Of a stretch of 64,000 bases of DNA, positions 1 to 8,097 are shown piece after piece. Below the pieces are notes generated by a model. The model was not told where the DNA came from, searched no databases, and was given only the letters and a program-made list of their open reading frames with translations. Numbering within the stretch: the stretch's first letter is position 1; every line of letters begins with the position of its first letter. This DNA comes from Candidatus Tanganyikabacteria bacterium (GTDB taxonomy: Bacteria; Cyanobacteriota; Sericytochromatia; S15B-MN24; VGJW01). The DNA lies in contig VGJW01000020.1 of NCBI GenBank assembly GCA_016867265.1, forward strand, positions 1-64,000. Direction: 5' to 3'. The translations under genes were made by a program, and so were the position numbers.

Positions 1-44
1 TCGAGGGGATTGCATCGCCTGCAATCCAACCCCAAGCTGTTCAT

Positions 45-401
45 ATGGCCCGCCCCACCAAGCGCAACCCAGCCGTCGAGGACCAGATCCTGCGGGCGCT
101 TGCTGCTGGCCAAGCCCGTTGGCCCGCGGCTGCCCTAGCCGGAATCAGCGGCAATACACTCTCGCGCTGGATATCAGACGACGACGCCTTCGCACTCGAG
201 GTCCAGCGTGCCGAGGCGCAGGCTGTGGCTACCGCCCTCGGGACTATCACCAAGGCCGCCGCGTCCGGGACGTGGCAGGCTGCGGCCTGGTGGCTGGAAG
301 GACGTTACCCGGCAGAGTGGGGCCGGAACAGGCGGGCGGATCAGGGCCCTCTACCCGACGAGATCGTGATCCGGTGGCCAGATGAGACGATGGTTGGATA
401 G
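45..401 (+). CDS. Small phage-type helix-turn-helix protein (terminase small subunit-like)
   Basis: A 118-residue protein. Residues about 12-50 read as a helix-turn-helix (Ala-rich helix, ISGNTLSRW recognition-type helix). A second part has WWLEGRYPAEWGRN, a Trp/Arg/Tyr-Pro-x-x-Trp-Gly pattern that is common in small phage DNA-binding proteins and terminase small subunits. It probably binds DNA, but no terminase large subunit lies in the window, so packaging is not shown. It ends 36 bases before the FGE-domain lipoprotein and reads the same way, so the two may travel together. Basic N-terminus, no signal peptide. The family assignment rests on pattern recognition only; it could also be a transposon or phage regulator. 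Confidence 0.6.
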   Translation: MARPTKRNPAVEDQILRALAAGQARWPAAALAGISGNTLSRWISDDDAFALEVQRAEAQAVATALGTITKAAASGTWQAAAWWLEGRYPAEWGRNRRADQGPLPDEIVIRWPDETMVG

Positions 402-437
402 GCTGACTCGCCTGCAGAAGCAGGCTCTAATTGGGAT

Positions 438-1403
438 ATGAACAAGATGAGATCGGGACTTTGGCCTCTGGTGTTCTTGGCCCTGTCAGCCTGTGTGAAC
501 GTGGTTTTGCCTGCACCCTCACCTACGCCTTCACCCAAGCCTTCACCTACACCTACACCTACACCTACACATTCCGCGACCCCGGTGCCTGGGCCAGCTC
601 CAACCCCCGTTGCTCGGCCTGCTGCCGTAGTGGTCCCCGCCGGCACCTTCCAGATGGGCTCCCCCTCCGACGAATTGGGCTCCCCCTCCAGCGAACCGGG
701 TCGTAATTCCGACGAGACTCTTCACCAGGTGACGCTTACGCGAGATTTCCTGATGCAGACCACAGAGGTGACGCAAGCCCAGTGGCAGGCGCGGATGGGC
801 AACAACCCCTCGTACCTCAGTGGCGACATGAGCCGTCCTGTCGATACGGTGAGCTGGTACGACGCCATAGCCTACGCCAACGCTCTTTCCGTTGCCGATG
901 GCCTACCCAAGGCCTACAACCTGTCCGGTTGCTCCGGTTCCCCGGGGGGCAGCTACTTTTGCAGCAACGTGACCCTGACAGCCTCCACCCCCTATGCGAC
1001 CACAGGCTGGCGCCTGCCCACGGAAGCAGAGTGGGAGTATGCGTACCGTGCCGGCAGCAGCACGGCGTGGTACTTCGGTTCCGACAGCAACCTGCTGGGG
1101 ACGTATGCCTGGTTCAACGGCAACAGCGACAGCAAGACCCATCCTGTAGCCCAGAAGCAACCCAATGCGTGGGGCTTGTACGACATGGCGGGCAATGTGT
1201 CCGAGTGGTGCTGGGACTGGCACGACACCTACCCGGGCACAGTGACGGATCCGGTGGGCCCCACAATAGGCTCGAACCGGGTGTCCCGCGGTGGGTCGTG
1301 GTACTACGGCGCGTCCTACGCGCGTGCGGCGTACCGCTACAGCTTCTACCCCGGCTACCGCTATAACAACTTCGGCTTCCGCCTTGCCAGGTCGAGGCCG
1401 TAG
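438..1403 (+). CDS. FGE-sulfatase/C-type-lectin domain lipoprotein, probable DGR variable protein
   Basis: A 321-residue lipoprotein. A hydrophobic signal ends in the lipobox LSAC (Cys19), followed by a Pro/Thr/Ser linker (about 26-60) and an FGE-sulfatase (SUMF1, C-type-lectin fold) domain from about 63 to the C-terminus. Family motifs seen are GTFQMGSP, TTEVTQAQW, WRLPTEAEWEYA, GLYDMAGNVSEWCWD and RGGSW...GFRL. From residue 289 to 312 the codons Tyr-Tyr-Gly, Ser-Tyr, Tyr, Tyr-Ser-Phe-Tyr, Tyr and Tyr-Asn-Asn-Phe all end in C or T. This is what adenine mutagenesis of AAC/AAT template codons gives in diversity-generating retroelements, whose commonest target domain is this one. The product would be a surface-displayed binding protein. 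No reverse transcriptase or template repeat is in the window, so it would be a remote target or the element lies upstream. Enzymatic FGE activity is unlikely. Confidence 0.85.
   Translation: MNKMRSGLWPLVFLALSACVNVVLPAPSPTPSPKPSPTPTPTPTHSATPVPGPAPTPVARPAAVVVPAGTFQMGSPSDELGSPSSEPGRNSDETLHQVTLTRDFLMQTTEVTQAQWQARMGNNPSYLSGDMSRPVDTVSWYDAIAYANALSVADGLPKAYNLSGCSGSPGGSYFCSNVTLTASTPYATTGWRLPTEAEWEYAYRAGSSTAWYFGSDSNLLGTYAWFNGNSDSKTHPVAQKQPNAWGLYDMAGNVSEWCWDWHDTYPGTVTDPVGPTIGSNRVSRGGSWYYGASYARAAYRYSFYPGYRYNNFGFRLARSRP
545..568 (+). repeat. Hexanucleotide microsatellite (four ACCTAC copies) in the lipoprotein linker
   Basis: Four perfect tandem copies of ACCTAC encode alternating Thr and Pro in the linker between lipid anchor and lectin-like domain. 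Six-base units keep the frame, so slippage would only change linker length. Confidence 0.85.
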
Positions 1404-1785
1404 GCCGAGGGCGTGTCACTTGGCTCTTGAACCCTTTGTCCCTTGACCCTATCGCCGAGGTCCGTAGCGAAGCCGGACCGGGGCGCGGAAAGCGGCCCTC
1501 TACAAGGGCCTAGAAGGCGTTTTTGTTTGCCGGGTGGGGTGGTAGCACCCCTCGCTTCTTGGCCTCGAGAACCATCAGTCCCGACAAAATATAAGAACCG
1601 ACCGTTTCTTGTATGGAGCATCGAGGTTACCCAGATCGATCAAGCCGCTCCGATGGGGTCCAATCCCAGTTGCAAGAGTCGGGCTTAGGCAGCCCACTCA
1701 CCCACCAAGAGCCGTACGTCGGTGTGGTGAGGCCAGCCTCAAGCGACTCGGGTTCATTCCTGCCGTCCCCCCGGCGTCCCCCCAG
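1404..1785 (+). other. Non-coding, structured tail behind the FGE/DGR-type gene
   Basis: About 380 bases without a convincing gene. Two perfect hairpins stand out: GGCCCT/AGGGCC at 1494-1510 and GGGGTG/CACCCC at 1536-1551. A T-rich stretch (GTTTTTGTTTG) lies between them. Base composition is patchier than in the neighbouring genes and includes an A/T-rich spot near 1584-1612. In known DGRs, hairpins just behind the variable region assist target recognition. These sit 90-150 bases beyond the stop codon, so that role is only a possibility; the first could equally be a terminator of the lipoprotein gene. Confidence 0.45.
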
Positions 1786-1786
1786 C

Positions 1787-1824
1787 AAAAAAGCGGGTCC
1801 CGGCGAAATCGCCGAAACCCGCTT
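1787..1824 (-). terminator. Rho-independent terminator of tRNA-Lys
   Basis: Read on the minus strand, AAGCGGGT pairs with ACCCGCTT, with an inner CGGCG/CGCCG stem, and a run of six T follows directly (1792-1787). It lies 10 bases beyond the tRNA-Lys 3' end. Confidence 0.85.
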
Positions 1825-1834
1825 CGTTCCTAGG

Positions 1835-1907
<73 letters not shown>

Positions 1908-2085
1908 GGGAAGAGACAAGGTACCACCTCCGGCTTCGGGTCGTCAAATGTGACCCGTCACACCATGGGAACCGTCAAGCGGCCGTTATGTTGGTACGGA
2001 TGCTGCGGCCTGTCCCCCCGGTGTGGCCATGCGCTCCGCCATCCGCTAGCATGCCTGCTGTCGTTCGTCAGGATTCGTTTGTCCC

Positions 2086-3357
2086 ATGTTTCTTGTCCCC
2101 CTTGTCCCCCCGCCAGCGCCGCCGGCCCTCACGGCCCGCGCGGCCGTGCTCATGGATGGCGACACCGGTGAGATCCTGTCGGCGCGCAACGCCGACCTCG
2201 AATTGCCCCAGGCCAGCACGACCAAGCTGATGACGGCCCTCGTGGCCGCCGAAGCCGGCAACCTCGATCGCATCGTGACCATCTCGACGACCAGCGCCGA
2301 GGTCGAGGGTTCTTCCATGATTCTCGAGGCTGGCGAGCGTCGCACCGTCCGCGAACTGCTGCAGGGCCTCCTTCTGGTCTCCGGCAATGATGCGGCCCAC
2401 TCCCTGGCCGAGGCCGTCGCCGGCTCGCCCGAGGCTTTCGTGGTGCGCATGAACGAGAAGGCCCGTGCGCTGGGTCTGCGCCACACGCACTATGCCAACC
2501 CCCACGGCCTGCCCGACCCCGACCACTACGGCTCGGCCCGGGACCTCGCGCTCATTGCGCGCGCGGCCTTTGCCAATCCCGTGGTCGCCGACATCGCCGC
2601 CACGCGGGTCATCGACCTGCCGGGCAACGGCCTCGTGCGGCATCGGCGCCTCGTCAACCACAACAAGCTGCTGGGCAAGTTCCCCGGTGCCTGGGGCGGC
2701 AAGACCGGTTACACCTCCGTCGCGGGCCGCTGCTTCGTGGGTTCGGCTCGTCGAGACGGTCGCTACGTCATCGAGGCCATCCTCGACAGCCCTCGCCTGT
2801 GGGTTGACGCGGCCAATCTGCTCGACTTCGGCATCCGGCGCTTCCAGATCTTCCAATTGGGACAGGTCGGCACGCCCATGGGGTCGGTCTCGATCGCCAA
2901 TGGCGAACTGGGCGAGGTGCCCTTCGCCCTGTCGCGTCCGGCTGCGCTGGTGGCGCCCAAGGGGACCCGCACCCCGCGCAGCTTCACGGAGCTTTCCGAG
3001 GTCCAGGCGCCCATCCGGGCAGGTCAGACCCTCGGGCATCTCGTGGCCGTCCGCGATGGTCGTGAACTGGGCCGGTGGCCGCTCGTGGCCACGCGGGACG
3101 TCGGCGAGGCCACGTCCTGGATCGTGCGCATCCTTCAGGGCCTCGGCCTGCTGGTGGCGGGTTGGCTGGCCCTGATGCTGCCGCGGGCTGTCGTCCGGGG
3201 AGTACGTCGCTGGCGCCGCAATGAGGAGCGACGTCGTGCGTTCCAGGCGCGGCGGACGCGTGCGGCAGCCTTGACGCAGGTCCCCCTCGTGCAGCGGCCG
3301 GCCCCCACGCGCGCGCTCACGACGCCCTTGGCCGGTCCGCGCACCACCTTCCTCTGA
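2086..3357 (+). CDS. dacA: D-alanyl-D-alanine carboxypeptidase (PBP5/DacA type, peptidase S11)
   Basis: Trims the terminal D-Ala from peptidoglycan pentapeptides. The three serine-peptidase motifs are in order: STTK (Ser44, Lys47), SGN (99-101) and KTG (206-208). A C-terminal domain follows, then a membrane segment at about 346-366 and a basic, Arg-rich tail of about 55 residues. At 423 residues it is longer than usual because of this anchor and tail. The only possible ATG leaves just about 15 residues before the catalytic domain, with no normal signal peptide, and an in-frame stop lies at 2047. Either the start region is damaged or export relies on something unusual. TAGCAT at 2047-2052 could be its -10 box. 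Confidence 0.9.
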   Translation: MFLVPLVPPPAPPALTARAAVLMDGDTGEILSARNADLELPQASTTKLMTALVAAEAGNLDRIVTISTTSAEVEGSSMILEAGERRTVRELLQGLLLVSGNDAAHSLAEAVAGSPEAFVVRMNEKARALGLRHTHYANPHGLPDPDHYGSARDLALIARAAFANPVVADIAATRVIDLPGNGLVRHRRLVNHNKLLGKFPGAWGGKTGYTSVAGRCFVGSARRDGRYVIEAILDSPRLWVDAANLLDFGIRRFQIFQLGQVGTPMGSVSIANGELGEVPFALSRPAALVAPKGTRTPRSFTELSEVQAPIRAGQTLGHLVAVRDGRELGRWPLVATRDVGEATSWIVRILQGLGLLVAGWLALMLPRAVVRGVRRWRRNEERRRAFQARRTRAAALTQVPLVQRPAPTRALTTPLAGPRTTFL

Positions 3358-3386
3358 AGCTTGCGGCGACGGGACGGTCCCGGTGC

Positions 3387-3392
3387 TAGGAT
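3387..3392 (+). promoter_or_regulatory. -10-like box TAGGAT just before the Clp_N gene
   Basis: TAGGAT ends 6 bases before the ATG at 3399, so transcription would start at or next to the start codon (leaderless mRNA). No convincing -35 is seen; TTGCGG at 3361 is too far upstream. Confidence 0.4.
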
Positions 3393-3398
3393 AGGCCC

Positions 3399-4343
3399 AT
3401 GCTCGAGCACTTCTCGGCCGGTGCCATCGCCGCCATCCGCCAGGCTCAGGAAGAGGCCCGCCGGGCTGAATTCAGCCGCATGAACGCGGCTCACGTCGTG
3501 ATGGGCCTCGCGTCCGATCCCGCCGGCCTCGCCGGGCAGGCGCTGGCGGGGGCGGGCTTCGACGTCCGCCGGGCGCGCCTTGCGGCCGGCCGTATCTGGG
3601 GACGCGGCTACGAGCGTGCCCAGCAGATCATTCCTGCTGACGAGGCCCGCGAGGTCTTCGAGCGGGCTGTCGCGATCGCCGGCCAGACCAGTCCCCTGCT
3701 CGTCGATACCCAGGACCTGCTGCGGGCCATTCTGGCTCAGACGGAGGGCCGCGGCCATGAACTGCTTCGTGCGATGGCCATCGACACGGCGGCCCTGCTG
3801 AATCGGCTGATGGCCGCGCGCGAGGCCGAGCTGGCCGGCAACGCCGTCCCTCAGGCCTCGGTCCAGGCTCTGCCCCGGCATTATCATCCCCGTCTGCTCG
3901 CCCCCCTGGCCCGGCAGGCCATGGAGCGGGCCGAGGCCGAGACGCGCGCGGCGGGCCACCACATCATCGGGACCGAGCAACTGCTGCTGGGCCTGCTCGA
4001 GACCGCGGGGGGCACGGCTGCCGCCGTCCTCTCGCGTCATGGCCTGGGCGTCGATGATGTTCGGGGCATCGTCCACCGTGTCATCGGCCCCGGGTCCGGC
4101 ACTGTCCGCAACCCGGTGCAGTCGCGCTACATGGGCGAGGCCTGCGCGCGGGCTTGGCAGGCGGCGCTGGCCCGCCACCATGAGCAGGTCGGCACCGGCC
4201 ACCTCCTGCTCGGCATGCTGGACCTCGACGCCGGTGGCGCCCTGCACATGCTCGACATGCTCAAGGCCCCGCTGTCTGCCCTGCAATACGACCTCGAGCA
4301 GGCCTTCGAGGCCGACCCCCGGGCGGTGGAGCCCGTCTGGTAA
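3399..4343 (+). CDS. Orphan protein with two Clp_N domains
   Basis: A 314-residue soluble protein built from two complete Clp N-terminal domains (about 3-145 and 165-305). Each is made of two helical half-repeats of the type AxxQAQEEAxR...NAAHVVMGL and AEAETRAAGHHIIGTEQLLLGLLE. In ClpA/ClpC this domain binds adaptors and substrates, but no AAA+ ATPase module, Walker motif or zinc finger is present. By inference it is an adaptor, inhibitor or substrate receptor working with a Clp ATPase encoded elsewhere. No signal peptide. It is followed 66 bases later by the nucleoside transporter operon, with no obvious functional link. Confidence 0.82.
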   Translation: MLEHFSAGAIAAIRQAQEEARRAEFSRMNAAHVVMGLASDPAGLAGQALAGAGFDVRRARLAAGRIWGRGYERAQQIIPADEAREVFERAVAIAGQTSPLLVDTQDLLRAILAQTEGRGHELLRAMAIDTAALLNRLMAAREAELAGNAVPQASVQALPRHYHPRLLAPLARQAMERAEAETRAAGHHIIGTEQLLLGLLETAGGTAAAVLSRHGLGVDDVRGIVHRVIGPGSGTVRNPVQSRYMGEACARAWQAALARHHEQVGTGHLLLGMLDLDAGGALHMLDMLKAPLSALQYDLEQAFEADPRAVEPVW

Positions 4344-4409
4344 GATGCCTTGAAGACGCCCCGCCGGCGTGTCGACGACGCACCCCCTTCTCACCCGAGG
4401 ACCTGACCC

Positions 4410-5414
4410 GTGCCCCGTTCGCTGCCTCGTCTGCTCGCCGCCGCGCTGGCCTGTGCCATCGGCCTTTCCGCCTGCAAGGGCGAGGCGGACAGCACCGGCA
4501 CGCTGCGGGTCGGCCTCGTGACCGACGTGGGCGGCCTGAATGACCAGGGCTTCAACTCGCTGGCCTACAAGGGCCTGAAGCAGGCCAAGAAGGACTTTGA
4601 CGTCAAGACCTCGGTCATCGAGTCCCAGAAGGCCAGCGACTACGAGAAGAATCTCGCGCAGTTCGCCGGCGAGAAGTACGACCTCGTCATCAGCGTGGGC
4701 TTCATGATGGGCGACGCCACCCGCAAGGTGGCCGAGCGCTTCCCCGACGCCCGCTTCGCCATCGTCGACTTCCGCTACGACAAGGTCCTGCCCAACGTCG
4801 CCGGCTACACCTTTGCCGAGGAGCAGGCCGGCTTCCTTGCCGGGGCCCTTGCGGCGCTGACGACCAAGACCGGCAAGGTCGGCTTCGTGGGGGGCATGGA
4901 CGTCCCCGTGATCCACCGCTTCAAGGTCGGCTACGAGGCAGGCGTCAAGGAAGCTGCCCCTCAGGTCAAGATCCTGTCGGGCTACACCGGCAACTTCACG
5001 GATTCCGCCAAGGGCGCCGAGGTGGCGACATCGCAGTACCAGAACGGTGCCGACATCGTTTTCCAGGCGGCCGGGGCGAGCGGTATCGGCGTCATCGACG
5101 CCGCCAAGCAGCAGAAGAAGCTGGCCATCGGCGTCGACGCCGACCAGAGCGGCATCGCGCCCGACTACGTCCTGTCGAGTGCCCTCAAGAAGGTCGATCT
5201 GGCTGTCGTCAAGGCCGTGGCCTCGGTCAAGGACAAGTCCTTCAAGGGTGGCAACACCAAGCTGACGCTTGCCGACGATGCCGTGGGCCTTGCGCCCTTC
5301 GGCAAGCTCGAGGCGCAGGTCGCGCCCGAGACCGGCAAGAAGCTCGACGATCTGCGCGTCAAGCTGGCGGACGGCACGATCAAGGTCAAGCTCGACAAGG
5401 CCGACGAGAACTGA
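4410..5414 (+). CDS. BMP/PnrA family nucleoside-binding lipoprotein
   Basis: Substrate-binding component of an ABC importer, anchored by lipid outside the inner membrane. GTG start behind a CCGAGGA ribosome site. The signal peptide ends in the lipobox LSAC (Cys22), then comes the BMP domain with GLVTDVGGLNDQGFN, SVGFMMGDA, GYTFAEEQAGFLAG and KVGFVGGMDVP. These are typical of PnrA/BmpA/NupN proteins, which bind purine nucleosides. The length (334 residues) is normal. It is the first gene of a four-gene operon with an RbsA-like double ATPase and two permeases. The exact nucleoside cannot be read from the sequence; BMP relatives also bind other small ligands. Confidence 0.92.
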   Translation: MPRSLPRLLAAALACAIGLSACKGEADSTGTLRVGLVTDVGGLNDQGFNSLAYKGLKQAKKDFDVKTSVIESQKASDYEKNLAQFAGEKYDLVISVGFMMGDATRKVAERFPDARFAIVDFRYDKVLPNVAGYTFAEEQAGFLAGALAALTTKTGKVGFVGGMDVPVIHRFKVGYEAGVKEAAPQVKILSGYTGNFTDSAKGAEVATSQYQNGADIVFQAAGASGIGVIDAAKQQKKLAIGVDADQSGIAPDYVLSSALKKVDLAVVKAVASVKDKSFKGGNTKLTLADDAVGLAPFGKLEAQVAPETGKKLDDLRVKLADGTIKVKLDKADEN

Positions 5415-5425
5415 GGTCCGAACGG

Positions 5426-6976
5426 ATGGTCCCGGCCGTCGCCCTCGAGGGCATCACCAAGATCTACCCGGGCGTCATCGCGAACCAGGATGTCGACTGG
5501 ACGCTCGAGTGGGGGCAAATCCACGCGCTTCTGGGCGAGAACGGCGCCGGCAAGTCCACGCTGATGAACATCCTCTACGGGATGACGACGCCCGACTCGG
5601 GACGCATCCTGCTCGAGGGACGCGAGGTCCTTATCGCAAGCCCCAGCGAGGCCATCCGCCTCGGCATCGGGATGGTGCACCAGCACTTCCAGCTGGTGGG
5701 CACGCTCACGGTGGCCCAGAACATCCTGATGGGCATGGAGCCCCGCCGCTGGGGCCTTGTCGATACCGCTGCCGCACACGAGAGGGTCCGAGCCCTGGCC
5801 GACCGGGTGGGCCTGCCCATCGACCCAGCGGCCCTCGTCGAGGACTTGCCCGTCGGCATGCAGCAGCGGGTCGAAATCCTGAAGGTCCTGGCCCGAGACG
5901 CCCGCATCCTGATCTTCGACGAGCCCACCGCCGTGCTGACGCCGCAGGAGATTGCCCTGTTGGGCCAGGTCATGCAGCGCCTGGCGTCCGAGGGCAAGGC
6001 GCTGGTCTTCATCACGCACAAGATGCGCGAGGTCCAGGCTGTGGCCACCCACGTCACGGTAATGAGGGCCGGCCGCAAGGTGGGCGTCGCTGATCCCCGC
6101 AAGGCGACTGCGGCCGAGCTGGCAGCTTTGGTGGTGGGGCGTCCGCTCAAGGCCCCGCCCGATGCGCCGGCTTCCGAGGGTGGTGCTCCGCTGCTGCGGG
6201 TCGAGAACGTCTCTTGCCGCAGTTCCCGCGGTCTCGAAGCCCTGAGCGAGGTCTCGCTCGAAGTCCGGGCTGGCGAGATCGTCGGCTTGATCGGTGTCGA
6301 GGGCAACGGGCAGAGTGAACTCGTCGAGGTGCTGGCGGGTTTGCGTCCGGTGACGGGCGGCAAGGTCCTGCTTGCGCCCCGGTCCGGCGGAACGCACGTG
6401 GATCTGACGCGGGCCACGCCGCGTGCCCGTCGGGAAGCCGGCATCGGCCACGTGGCCGAGGACCGCTTGCGGCGGGCCGTCCTGAAGCCGTGGTCCATTG
6501 CCGACAATCTGGTCTTCGATCGCTTCCATCTGGCCCCCTACGCACGTGCGGGACGTCTGGACCATGCCGCCATTCGCGAGCGGGGCGCCAACCTGCTGGC
6601 GCGTTACCGCGTCAAGGCACCGGATGCCCAGACGGCGGTCGGTACGCTTTCGGGCGGCAACCAGCAGAAGGTCGTCATGGCCCGCGAGCTTGATGACCGC
6701 TACCACGTCTTGCTCATCGCCCAGCCCACCCGCGGAGTGGACGCCGGGGCCGCCGAGTCCATCCATGACGAGATGCGGGCGCTGCGTGATCGGGGTGCGG
6801 GCGTCCTGCTCGTCACGAACGAACTGGATGAGCTGCTGGCCCTGTCGGATCGCATCGGCGTCGTCTACCACGGCGAGATCGTGGCGTGGCGTGCGCGGGG
6901 CACCGTCACCCGCGAGGAGCTGGGCCGCCTGATGATCGGTGGCCGCATGACGGGCGACTTGGGGACACCGGCATGA
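5426..6976 (+). CDS. ABC transporter double ATPase, nucleoside importer (NupO/YufO type)
   Basis: Energises the importer. It has two tandem ABC domains, as in RbsA/MglA. The first has a full Walker A GENGAGKST (37-45), an altered signature LPVGMQQRVE and Walker B ILIFDEPTAVL. The second has the degenerate Walker A GVEGNGQSE that is normal for this family, signature LSGGNQQKV and LLIAQPTRGVDAG, with Gln-Pro where an active ATPase has Glu-Pro. The first half therefore probably carries most of the hydrolysis. The 516-residue length matches the family. It starts 11 bases after the binding protein and its stop overlaps the next start (ATGA), implying coupled translation. Confidence 0.92.
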   Translation: MVPAVALEGITKIYPGVIANQDVDWTLEWGQIHALLGENGAGKSTLMNILYGMTTPDSGRILLEGREVLIASPSEAIRLGIGMVHQHFQLVGTLTVAQNILMGMEPRRWGLVDTAAAHERVRALADRVGLPIDPAALVEDLPVGMQQRVEILKVLARDARILIFDEPTAVLTPQEIALLGQVMQRLASEGKALVFITHKMREVQAVATHVTVMRAGRKVGVADPRKATAAELAALVVGRPLKAPPDAPASEGGAPLLRVENVSCRSSRGLEALSEVSLEVRAGEIVGLIGVEGNGQSELVEVLAGLRPVTGGKVLLAPRSGGTHVDLTRATPRARREAGIGHVAEDRLRRAVLKPWSIADNLVFDRFHLAPYARAGRLDHAAIRERGANLLARYRVKAPDAQTAVGTLSGGNQQKVVMARELDDRYHVLLIAQPTRGVDAGAAESIHDEMRALRDRGAGVLLVTNELDELLALSDRIGVVYHGEIVAWRARGTVTREELGRLMIGGRMTGDLGTPA

Positions 6977-8097
6977 ACGCGTTCCGCAATCTGGCGTGGT
7001 CGCTTGCGGCCGTGCTCGCGGCCCTCTTGACCGGGGGCGTGGTGCTGGCGGTATCGGGCTACGACGTGGCCGATGCCCTGGGGGCCCTGCTCAAGGGGGC
7101 CTTGGGCAGCCCCAATGCCGTGGCCGAGACGCTGGTCAACATGACGCCGCTCTTGCTGGCGGCCCTGGCCGTCGCGCTCGGCTTGCGCGCGGGGCTCTTC
7201 AACATCGGGGTCGAGGGGCAGTTCCTGATGGGCGGCCTCGGGGCCGTCGTGGCCGGCTATGCCCTTCCGGGCCTGCCGGGCGGTCTCCACATGCTGATCG
7301 TGCTCGCGGCCGGCATGGCGTCGGGCGCTGCGTGGGCGGCCGTACCCGCGTGGATGAAGGCGCGCTTCGGAGCTCACGAGGTCATCACGACCATCATGTT
7401 CAACTACATCGCCTTCCGTCTGGTCGGCTGGCTGGTGCGCGTACCTCTTCATGGCCCCGGTTCCATCCCCCAGACCCGCTACATCGCCGAGGGGGCCCAT
7501 CTGCCCGTGCTGCTGGCGGACACCCGCCTGCACGCCGGCTTCCTGCTGGCGCTGGCCGTGGCCGGGGGGCTCTGGTGGCTGCTGTGGCATACGCCTTGGG
7601 GCATGGCGATTCGTTCCGTAGGGCTCAACCCTGAGGCGGCCGAGTATGCCGGCGTCCGGGTCGTGCGTACATTGGTAGGGTCGCTGGCCCTTTCGGGAGG
7701 CCTCGCGGGCCTGGCCGGGGCGGTCCAGTTGGCCGGTGTCGACCATCGCCTGGTTGAGGAAGGCTTCTCGGCCGGCTACGGCTATGACAGCATCGCCGTG
7801 TCGTTGCTGGGTGCCAACCATCCCTTCGCCATCGTGCCCGCCGCCCTGTTGTTTGCTGCTCTGCGCAGCGGTGCCGGCCTGATGCAGATCGAGGCCGACG
7901 TCTCGAGCCAGATCATCAGCGTCCTGCAGGCCTTCGTCATCCTGTTCGTCGCCGCCGAGGCCGGCCTGCGTCGCGATCGCGAGTTCAAGGCCGCCCGCAA
8001 GGCGGCGGCTGTCGCTCCGCCGTCACCCCCCGCTCCCCCGCAGGACCCTAATTTGCCCGCCGCTGGCGCGACATCTGGCCAGGGTCAGGAGGCCTGA
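6973..8097 (+). CDS. ABC transporter permease, nucleoside importer (NupP/YufP type)
   Basis: A membrane permease of the BPD_transp_2 (branched-chain amino acid/ribose) family. It has about nine hydrophobic segments, the motif LRAGLFNIGVEGQFLMGG near residues 70-90 and the cytoplasmic EAA-like loop GLNPEAAEYAGV. A start 29 codons upstream is open, but the ATG at 6973 overlaps the ATPase stop as ATGA and gives the family's normal N-terminus. The C-terminal tail after the last helix is rich in Pro and Ala. Its stop overlaps the next start. Confidence 0.92.
   Translation: MNAFRNLAWSLAAVLAALLTGGVVLAVSGYDVADALGALLKGALGSPNAVAETLVNMTPLLLAALAVALGLRAGLFNIGVEGQFLMGGLGAVVAGYALPGLPGGLHMLIVLAAGMASGAAWAAVPAWMKARFGAHEVITTIMFNYIAFRLVGWLVRVPLHGPGSIPQTRYIAEGAHLPVLLADTRLHAGFLLALAVAGGLWWLLWHTPWGMAIRSVGLNPEAAEYAGVRVVRTLVGSLALSGGLAGLAGAVQLAGVDHRLVEEGFSAGYGYDSIAVSLLGANHPFAIVPAALLFAALRSGAGLMQIEADVSSQIISVLQAFVILFVAAEAGLRRDREFKAARKAAAVAPPSPPAPPQDPNLPAAGATSGQGQEA

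Noticed and set aside
3135-6871. Two long minus-strand open frames (593 and 568 residues)
   Set aside because: They mirror dacA, the Clp_N gene and the transporter ATPase; long antisense frames are expected at this GC content and they lack motifs.
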